A stretch of 64,000 nucleotides of DNA from Rugalucina vietnamica (Eukaryota; Mollusca; Bivalvia; Lucinida; Lucinidae), in assembly GCA_964017185.1 (NCBI GenBank), contig OZ024870.1, positions 32,449,621 through 32,513,620 on the forward strand. The letters run 5' to 3'. This document shows positions 57,100-64,000 of the stretch, in pieces. A model generated the notes under the pieces. That model did no database searches and had not been told where the DNA came from. It saw only the letters and a list, made by a program, of their open reading frames with translations. The position numbers and the translations under genes are program-made. Each line of letters starts with the position of its first letter. The stretch's first letter is position 1.

Positions 57100-58575
57100 T
57101 GCTACCGGTTTTTTAACGGGACATTAAAGTGATCAGATCTGTGATAGACTTTAAATGTTGAGGACATTGGTGGGTGGCCAAAATGGCCCGGAATGTCCGC
57201 AACATTTTTATTGAAACTATCCCTATTATATCTGTTAAAAACTATAAATATTGTCATGTAAACTCATTGAAGATGTTCCGTTGAAATGCATTTGTTACGT
57301 AAGAATTACAAGGGTGTAGACTATAAAGGGTTCCGACTGTCCGTTGAAACAGAAGCAAAGCATATCTTTGTTATTAAAGACCTACTTCTGAAGAAGCTAA
57401 AAGTGGTACCACTGTTTATTTGGTTAATGACCCCTAATGAAGCAATATGGTCCTTAGATCAAAGGACTGTCATAATGAGGTGATTATCACATCTCTGCAG
57501 GGGGTCATAAAGAGGTCCCTAAAGGATAATATGTAGTTCCACTGATTATTGATTTTATGGTCCCTGATAACCTGTGCAATAAAACTGCCTCCCACTGCAA
57601 TCAATATTGATTTTTCCTTTTTTTGCCCCTACCTGTATTCTGAGTCATTGTCAGGGCACTAGGTTTTCTAATGCCCTGTCCCTTATCTAATGACCCTCAA
57701 TAGACATGGAAATATGTCTTCAATAATAGAATTGAAACACAAGCAAAGCATATCTTAAAGATAATGTATTTGTTATTAATAATAGAAATATCAGTGGGAA
57801 TAAAGTGATCGGATCTGTTGTATAATAGGCATTGTGGACCATAATTACAATAAGTTTATGATTAGTTGCTTCAACTTTCGCAATAATATGACATGCTTTT
57901 TAATCATTAACCGTTCTCATCAGTTATTATAAATTTAAATGTTGCGGACATTGCGGGGCGGTCTAAATGGTCCGGGATGTCCGCAAGATTTTTGATTGAA
58001 AATATAGCTATTAAAACTGTTAATTACTATGAATAATGTCAAATAAACTCACTTAAGAGTTAAAATTTACCGCTGAAGTGCAATAATTTGAACGATAGAA
58101 TTACATTTGTGTAAACATGGAAGAAATTGTGACCAAACGGTCAAACATGCTTTATTATATACCGACCTTTGTGGTTTGTGGGTCATATGGTCATTATGTT
58201 TATAATTTACTTGTTTTATCGCATTAATAAAGCATAATTGATTGGTATTTTATCGGTTTAAACAGAAAAATCAATTACGGACATTTCGGGTCTGCGGACA
58301 TTTTGGTCCCTTTGGGGCGTCCCGGAATGTCCGCAAGGATTTTTTTCTAAGTTCTTTTTTCGTTTTTATGAAAATTATTTCCCCGAATTTTTGCATTTAA
58401 TAGACTTATTTGATGATTATTTTTGTTTTTATACATATTTAAAACAACTTAATTTTTTGCGGACATTTCGGTCCGCGGACATTCCGGTCCCCTACAAACG
58501 TCCCGTTCGAAAAATATTTTTTGCGCGAACCGTCCCGGGAGGAACTGGTTTTTGCGCGAAACGTCCCGGAGCCGG
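57100..58575. mobile_element. Family H repeat, copy H2 (longest)
   Basis: Contains, inverted, the segments seen separately as H3 (57440-57690) and H1 (57730-58570). ATGTCCGC words cluster at 57190, 57960 and 58270-58490, and the right edge carries GCGCGAACCGTCCCGGGAGG and GCGCGAAACGTCCCGG. The stretch 57180-57300 is itself an internal direct repeat of 57960-58110. This copy shows that H1 and H3 are parts of one larger element. Confidence 0.75.
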
Positions 58576-58741
58576 GTTCACTAACCGAATAAACATTGAT
58601 ACCAATTATATATAGCTCCTTCAGAAGTAAGCCTTTAAGTATTCATATATTCAATTAAGGCATATTACAACGAGCAAGCAAATAACAATCGTTGAGCTGC
58701 CTATTATAAGATTGAATACAACTGAGTCCGTTTAATTTCAG

Positions 58742-58916
58742 CCACCACCCCCACCATATCACAGCGGATCATTTACGAGTTTCACCCTGTAGCGAAGACA
58801 TGGAACGTGGCCCGGGACATCTGCGAAAGCAGACAGGGACAACTTGTCAAGTTCGAATCCTTGACACAAGAGCACGAGATTTACTACTTGGTCAGTCAGA
58901 AATATGCAACCTACAT
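58742..58916 (+). CDS. C-type lectin/PAN membrane protein, lectin exon 1
   Basis: The acceptor TTTAATTTCAG ends at 58741; the donor GTAAGT starts at 58917. After two bases completing an earlier codon it reads TTPTISQRIIYEFHPVAKTW, NVARDICESRQGQLVKFES and LTQEHEIYYLVSQKYATY, plus two bases. The A-x-x-x-C-x-x-x-x-G-x-L-V pattern is the first half of a C-type lectin-like domain, containing its first conserved cysteine. The N-terminal Thr/Pro stretch implies a linker from a preceding exon (a candidate at 26521-26605 fits in phase). The product would be secreted or on the cell surface; a role in recognition is inferred from the fold only. Confidence 0.85.
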
Positions 58917-59360
58917 GTAAGTTAGTACATTTAAGCTGAATAGACTAAGCCTGAAGTACCAACCTTAGATGACTGTTTAGTTGGTTACCGGACACCGGTC
59001 CTGGCTGAACAATATGAAAGTTTAAATCATACCGATCTCATACAACAGGCTAATCGATATTTGGTGCTTTAATAACGACATGTTCACTAAACATGCTAAA
59101 GCACGCAAGTAAAAAAACAGGTTCGATCCCAGGGAGGAAACAATAATTACATTTGGCAGCCGACGTGGTGTCATTCACGCAAAACCCGTTTTACTTCACT
59201 CGATCAAATTGTGTGATATTAACGAGAACCAAAAATCTGCAAAAACAAAGACATACAAGTTACAAGGTGAACGAAGTACATGCGCTTATTAGTACAATGA
59301 GTGTCATCTATACATATGGTATACATAAAAGCTTATAGCAAATCAGTCCAACATTTATAG

Positions 59361-59578
59361 GCAAAACAGCCCAACTATCTGGACAGGAGGCCATGTAAAC
59401 GACTCGTCAGAGTTGGTCTATCAAGACTGCCTTCCAGCGACGGCCAACACGATACCTGTCGCTATACCGGGGCCTGACGTCGCATGTGTCGCTGTCGAGT
59501 TGACAGCAGCCAACACTTTCTTCTACGACTATGATCATTGTAGTAACACAAGAAAGTTCGTTTGTCAGAGAATTATCG
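59361..59578 (+). CDS. C-type lectin/PAN membrane protein, lectin exon 2
   Basis: The acceptor ATTTATAG ends at 59360; the donor GTATGT starts at 59579; 218 nt continuing the phase. It reads QNSPTIWTGGHVNDSSELVY, QDCLPATANTIPVAIPGPDV, ACVAVELTAANTFFYDYDHC and SNTRKFVCQRIIG. WTGG replaces the usual WIGL; ACV, DHC and FVCQ provide the conserved cysteines, so the fold should form. The sugar/calcium motifs EPN or QPD and WND are not recognisable (GPD and FYDYD stand in those regions), so canonical calcium-dependent sugar binding is doubtful. One potential N-glycosylation site (NDSS). Confidence 0.87.
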
Positions 59579-59861
59579 GTATGTATGAAATACTGGGTCA
59601 CGTTGTTTGACGTCTAAGTGTCAGACGCTGTACATAGCCGTTCAGGGTTGTTTTGAACTCCTCTAGTATTAATTTCATGAATCCGGTGCAAGGTTTACTC
59701 TCAATTGAAAAAGTACCCGATTGTCGCACCTTACAACCGAATACGCCATTTGAAACTTTATATATATAGCTTTGCTTTTCTCACCCACCAGACAAGCATA
59801 TCCCATTGTGTGCCTGTCCTAGATTTTTCTGTCTCAGTACTAGAAGATTTCAGCTGTCTGA

Positions 59862-60274
59862 AAATGCCAATTAAAAAGGTACAAGTAGGCAAAGATCAGG
59901 AAAAGACGCAATCAGAAAAAGATTCCCACTCCAAAAACCGAGGTGGGAAAAAACCAAAGTAACAATCAGGTACTTTATACCATAAAACATATCGTAAGCC
60001 GAATGAGCAGCTATTTTCCCAATAGGTGGCCACTCAGTTACCTTAACTTAACTAAAAATATGAAAACATACATAAGGCGCCAACAGCACAAAAAAATTAA
60101 ACACCAAGACATAAAACAAAAAGAACCACTACAGAAGTATCGACTTGGAACGATCAGTAACACAAAGTTACTGGCGGGCTTAAACCGGTTTTACAGGTAC
60201 CTAACCTCACCCTCAGCTTCTGCAGTGGTTCATAACATTTAGTTAGTTATTTGGTCCTTGTGGTGAATCTCTAA
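59862..60274 (+). mobile_element. Family I repeat, copy I2, intronic
   Basis: Opposite-strand partner of 38394-38805. From ATG 59874 it reads MPIKKVQVGKDQEKTQSEKD then SHSKNRGGKKPK and stops; after the stop NNQVLY occurs in another frame. It continues with CCACTCAGTTACCTTAACTT, ACTGGCGGGCTTAAACCGGT and ends GGTCCTTGTGGTGAATCTC. Located in the intron between lectin exon 2 and the PAN exon. Confidence 0.65.
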
Positions 60275-60679
60275 CTAGTCAATGAATCATCAAGAACAAA
60301 CAAATAAATCATGATAAACATCCTGATGAATCAAAACCCAGGACTCACAGATTGAGTAAGCTGCCCGACGATGGAGATCCCTGGGCGCCGAATAACCTAC
60401 TAACTCCGGAGCAAAAGAAAAACACCAGTTGGACCCCGGTGGGGTCTGTAATACTGTATCTGGCCAATAGAAATGTGCATCTTTATGTGTACCTCCAAAT
60501 AAGGAAGTGATAAGCTGGATGTCAACTGTCAGTGACAAATGTTAATTTCAGGAAGTTTAAAGGGGTAATTGAAGTCTGCTGCTTTGATAAAAATCTCAAA
60601 ATTTAATTTTGCTGAGCATTTTATGCCAAAACAAAATGCTGATTAAATATGTTTGTAAGGTTAGTGCATATACAAAATT

Positions 60680-60913
60680 GAGCCGCCGCATGAGAAAACC
60701 AACGATTTGGGTTCCGACCAGGTCCAACACAAACAGGCCTGTACAGTTACAGAAGACGGTTAGAGGCTGGAAATTTTAGATTTAGAAAGTAGAAGAATTG
60801 TACTATCCGTGTAGCGAAAACAAAGGTGCTGATCAGCTGTGCAATTACTGCACAGCTGATCTGCGCCTTTGGTTTCGCATATGCATATTGTTGGTTTTCT
60901 CATGCACTGGCTC
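60680..60913 (+). mobile_element. MITE A, copy A20, intronic
   Basis: Complete with AATT on both sides; ends GAGCCGCCGCATGAG and CATGCACTGGCTC. The stem is of the TGTGCA..TGCACA type with an ATTAC loop. Confidence 0.88.
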
Positions 60914-61280
60914 AATTATATATTTTTTCACAGGTTAATTTGCATATTGTTCATGTAAAAACAAAATGGTTGCCTGAACAGCACTTGAAGCCTTTCAGAG
61001 TCAAAATGGTTTAAGTTATGGGTGAGAAAAATAATCAACGATGGTGTTGAGGTCTCAACAAGGAAATCCCAGGCTCGTTTTCAGATTATTCGAGTCTCGT
61101 CCTCGGCAGAGATTTCCTTGCCTGAGATTTCCTTGTCTCGGCGTCAACCCCATCATAGATTCTTTTATTTTTATCCAAATGGAATGACCAAAATAGGATC
61201 CAACTCAACTTCACGAATCCAAATTTTAAGTCACTAGCCATCTTCCGTGGCTACACCCCGGGGGGGCTACACATTCTCCG

Positions 61281-61294
61281 TTTTTTTTTTTTTT

Positions 61295-61334
<40 letters not shown>
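61281..61334. repeat. Poly-T tract
   Basis: About 54 nearly pure T (one A) ending TTTAG, about 50 nt upstream of the PAN exon acceptor. It may contribute to splicing or be the A-tail of an inserted retroelement on the other strand. Confidence 0.9.
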
Positions 61335-61336
<2 letters not shown>

Positions 61337-61383
61337 GTTTCGTATCGTTTACGAGTCTCATTTACGTGTAATCTTTATTTTAG

Positions 61384-61677
61384 GTGACTGTTGGTTCATG
61401 CCACATGAGGAATACACGGTGCTCGGTGACTCCTCCAATCTCACCCTTAACACCACGGAAACAACTTACTGCGCCCTCGCATGTCGAAACCAACTAGATA
61501 GCGACGGGTTCCAGTGCTGGGCTTTCACATTCTACAAGAACTTAAACAAGTGTGTTCTCCACTTCCTGGGGCCATTGCGATTTAACAAGGCGCCCTCTGT
61601 GACATACTTACTTGGGGACAATGACTATCTTCTACCGATGCCCTATGTAATTTTGTACTTGAGGATTTGTTTTGAAG
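61384..61677 (+). CDS. C-type lectin/PAN membrane protein, PAN/apple-like exon
   Basis: The acceptor TTTATTTTAG ends at 61383. The donor was chosen as GTATTT at 61678 rather than GTAATT at 61647, because only the former (one-base overhang) keeps the next exon in phase. It reads DCWFMPHEEYTVLGDSSNLT, LNTTETTYCALACRNQLDSD, GFQCWAFTFYKNLNKCVLHF and on to VILYLRICFEG. The spacing of cysteines (YCALACRN.., FQCWAFTFY..., KCVLHF) is that of a PAN/apple module. Two to three N-glycosylation sites (NLT, NTT). Known role of such modules: protein or carbohydrate contacts; partner unknown. Confidence 0.8.
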
Positions 61678-62348
61678 GTATTTTTCCTTCATATGAATAA
61701 TCACATCACTGAGCCTTTCGCGTCGATTGGCGTACCTGCTAAAAAGACCCATTTACAGATGTCTCATAGATTGCATGGTTATTTCGTATGAAAATAGATT
61801 CCCCTTGGCCGAGTTGTTGTCGCTAACATTCTTCGACCCCCGCAAGCTATCAATAATCTCATTTTCTAACCAACGTGTAATGTATTTGACTCCATTTGGA
61901 TAATAATACTAAATAAGTCTTTGTATCGACTATCCTGCTGAAAGTTACAAAATTACAGTACTTCTCTTTGGCTCCATTTGCCAACTCTAAAGGGTCACTG
62001 ACGAGACTTTATTAGCCGAAACCGCGATATGACCCTAATACCCTTTCTTATAAATATACTCGCTGCTCTCAAAAGATTTCAATTCTAGTTTTATTATCCA
62101 GTGTGCTAGTCACCCACGGGGTACATGTAATACAAGCTAAGTTCTGCTTGCGGGTGTGTTATGTTGTTTTTTTCTCGGAACACTACCATTTTCGTCTCAC
62201 ATACTTGTTGATCTATTGCAAATTAGCAAAATTCTCCTGAACGGGACATAACAGAATAAAAATACCAAATTAGGCGTTGGCTTACTTGAAGACACAAAAG
62301 ACGTTAATGCGATCGTTCCGTTTTTAATGATTATATTTGTCGTTTCAG

Positions 62349-62438
62349 GAGATGTGGACTATGGGCAATATGAAAGTTTCACAGACACAAGTTCCGACCC
62401 TGACATTCCCAAGCAGGATTGCTCTAGGACGGATCCAG
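62349..62438 (+). CDS. C-type lectin/PAN membrane protein, acidic stalk exon
   Basis: The acceptor CGTTTCAG ends at 62348; the donor GTAATT starts at 62439; 90 nt. It reads DVDYGQYESFTDTSSDPDIP then KQDCSRTDP. It is acidic and Ser/Thr-rich, probably an extended stalk. A second frame is also open across the exon, but the phases of both neighbours select this one. Confidence 0.75.
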
Positions 62439-62918
62439 GTAATTACAAACTATGTCTGCAACATTCAGTAACAAAGTAACAATTGATAGAAAAATCTTAA
62501 CATCTTGTTTTTTTTTTTTTTTTTTTGTTGTTGTTGTTTTTTTTTTCGAATCTTTGCCCATGATTCTGCCCAAGTGTACGAGGCCTTATGTAAAGCTATA
62601 TTATTTTGACCTCATCCACAGTCTCATAGCGCAGAACTGGGATCTTCAGACATTTGCTCATTCTTGTTTAGCCAATGCTTTAGAGCAGAAATGAGAATAA
62701 ATCTGTCATCCGAAAAATGTCATCGAGGCGCTGCAATAAACGAATGGTTTTATTTGCCACGTACATACGTTTACTTGAAGACACAGCAACCCATTTGCAT
62801 TTTCCCGCCAGCATTTCCTTTCGGCGTTTGGAAAGCGAATACTTTTAGCTACATATAAATCACACAGTGATCACAGCAGCAACCTATAGTTGGATGCTCA
62901 TAAGAATTCTGTTTTCAG

Positions 62919-63217
62919 ATCCGGCTGATCAGCTGTGTTTCTGCGAGTCTACGGAAGACCCTCCGATCCCCGAACCGATCCCTGTGGCGGATAAAATTGA
63001 GGAACTCGTGAAGGAACTCACGATAGACACTGGCAACACCTCGGCTGCTCTAAGGAAGAAGACCAGCGCCGAGGACAACCGCCCGAGTGCCCAGGGGGTC
63101 GGGTATATGGGTGCCGGGATGATGGGCACGGTATTCGGGGGATTGTTCCTGCTGGATGTTCAAGGGATGATTCAAGGGGTTGTCAAGATTATTAAAGCTA
63201 TCAAAGGGACTGCGTAA
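62919..63217 (+). CDS. C-type lectin/PAN membrane protein, terminal exon with membrane segment
   Basis: The acceptor CTGTTTTCAG ends at 62918; stop TAA at 63215-63217. It reads DPADQLCFCESTEDPPIPEP, IPVADKIEELVKELTIDTGN, TSAALRKKTSAEDNRPSAQG, then the hydrophobic VGYMGAGMMGTVFGGLFLLD, and VQGMIQGVVKIIKAIKGTA at the end. The hydrophobic stretch is a likely single transmembrane helix with a short basic tail, which would make the product a type I surface protein. Base composition is GC-richer than the flanking introns, as expected for exons. Confidence 0.85.
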
Positions 63218-63233
63218 CTGACCCTCCTTTAAA

Positions 63234-63239
63234 AATAAA
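63234..63239 (+). promoter_or_regulatory. Polyadenylation signal AATAAA
   Basis: AATAAA 16 nt after the lectin stop codon. If used, the 3' UTR is unusually short (about 35-45 nt). Confidence 0.6.
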
Positions 63240-63382
63240 CATTGACTCTGGTTTCCTTAAGGCTATGCTGTACCAGGGGCTTCTAGTATTTAAATTCGCT
63301 TTAAGGAGCGGACTTTTGAAGCATACAACCCTCGTATATTATCATGATGACTAATGTATTCATGAATAGACCCTTACCAGGG

Positions 63383-63545
63383 TAAAGGTGTGCTGTAAAT
63401 AGATATGCAAATTTCAAACTCAGTAGTTTGTGATATTAGTAAATGCTCCACATACAGCGCAGTAAACCGCCCTTGGTGGACGAGCATGCTTTTCCGCCGA
63501 CAGTGTTTAGCTGTTGCTTGGGTTCGGCTGTTCGTTACATTTGGT
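63383..63545. repeat. Direct duplication downstream of lectin gene, first copy
   Basis: GTGTGCTGTAAATAGATATG, AACTCAGTAGTTTGTGAT and TTTAGCTGTTGCTTGGGTTC recur with changes at 63625-63800. The first copy carries an extra ~15 bp (GGTGGACGAGCATGC) absent from the second. Confidence 0.75.
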
Positions 63546-63624
63546 GTCAGAAGTGGGATAATGACATCTTTTACTCGTAGACCGGAGTTGCCTTGCCCAT
63601 GCAGTTCTATATCGATGGGGGAGT

Positions 63625-63800
63625 AGTGTAAGGATGTGCTGTAAAAAGATAATATACAATGTCATGTATTATGCAAACTTCCAACTCAGTAGTTTGTAAT
63701 AATAGTATAAGTGCTGCATATACAGCGAAGTAAACCACCTTTTCCGCTGACGGCCCGTTTAGCTGTTGCTTAGGATTCGGCTGTTCGTTACACCAGATTC
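63625..63800. repeat. Direct duplication downstream of lectin gene, second copy
   Basis: Partner of 63383-63545, with an extra ~20 bp near its start (AATATACAATGTCATGTATT). Confidence 0.75.
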
Positions 63801-64000
63801 GCACCAACCGATTAGTAACGCCAAAGAATATTGCTGGTGTTTTGGGGGGAAAAAATGATTAAAACAATAGATATACACTCTACTCCTCCTCAAAAAAATC
63901 CGGTCACCCATTGAAAATCGTTTTCGCATTCTGTATAATTTGTTATAAACTTGTTTTGTGTGCTCATATCCTTTGCTATCCTATTCCCAACCCAAAACTG

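Overview
The window is intron-rich, AT-rich animal DNA packed with transposons. It is most likely from a bivalve mollusc. Reasons: protein-coding exons are short with GT/AG splice sites; a C-type lectin joined to a PAN/apple-like module and a membrane segment is a type of gene expanded in bivalves; and the repeats (tRNA-derived SINEs, foldback MITEs, elements combining a GTCC microsatellite with ~150 bp tandem units) are typical of bivalve genomes. The assignment is an inference; no species-diagnostic sequence was recognised.

Two host genes were found, both on the + strand and both missed by long-ORF reading because their exons are small. (1) 848-3310: the last three exons of a protrudin (ZFYVE27) homologue. 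Spliced in phase they give a complete C-terminal FYVE-type zinc finger with eight cysteines; the rest of the gene lies left of the window. (2) 58742-63217: five in-phase exons of a C-type lectin-like domain, a PAN/apple-like module, an acidic/proline stalk and a C-terminal hydrophobic segment, with AATAAA 16 nt after the stop. A signal-peptide-like exon at 26521-26605 matches in splice phase and composition (Thr/Pro-rich on both sides) and may be an upstream exon of the same gene, which would make its first visible intron about 32 kb.

Layout: 0-10 kb, protrudin 3' end and 16 of the 21 copies of a ~235 bp MITE (family A) with an internal 31-bp-arm hairpin. 10-17 kb, tandem-repeat elements, one split by a 2.9 kb TIR element. 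17-23 kb, large foldback elements, including one nested inside another MITE. 23-25.4 kb, a decayed LINE (minus strand) lying between two copies of one MITE. 26-45 kb, the candidate signal-peptide exon, SINEs, microsatellites, a 452 bp tandem array and a 27 bp minisatellite. 45-53 kb, a decayed I-type LINE with RNase H, interrupted by a small MITE and by a nested insertion flanked by an 8 bp target duplication. 53-58.6 kb, mixed repeats. 58.7-63.2 kb, lectin exons.

The most notable observations are: the covarying, repeatedly deleted hairpin of MITE A; MITE A insertions lying 10-30 nt from splice sites of three separate exons; foldback elements composed of one degenerate palindromic word; an ATGA stop/start overlap in the I-type LINE; and an atypical lectin without recognisable EPN/QPD or WND calcium motifs. 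No bacterial-type systems, CRISPR arrays or rRNA genes were seen.
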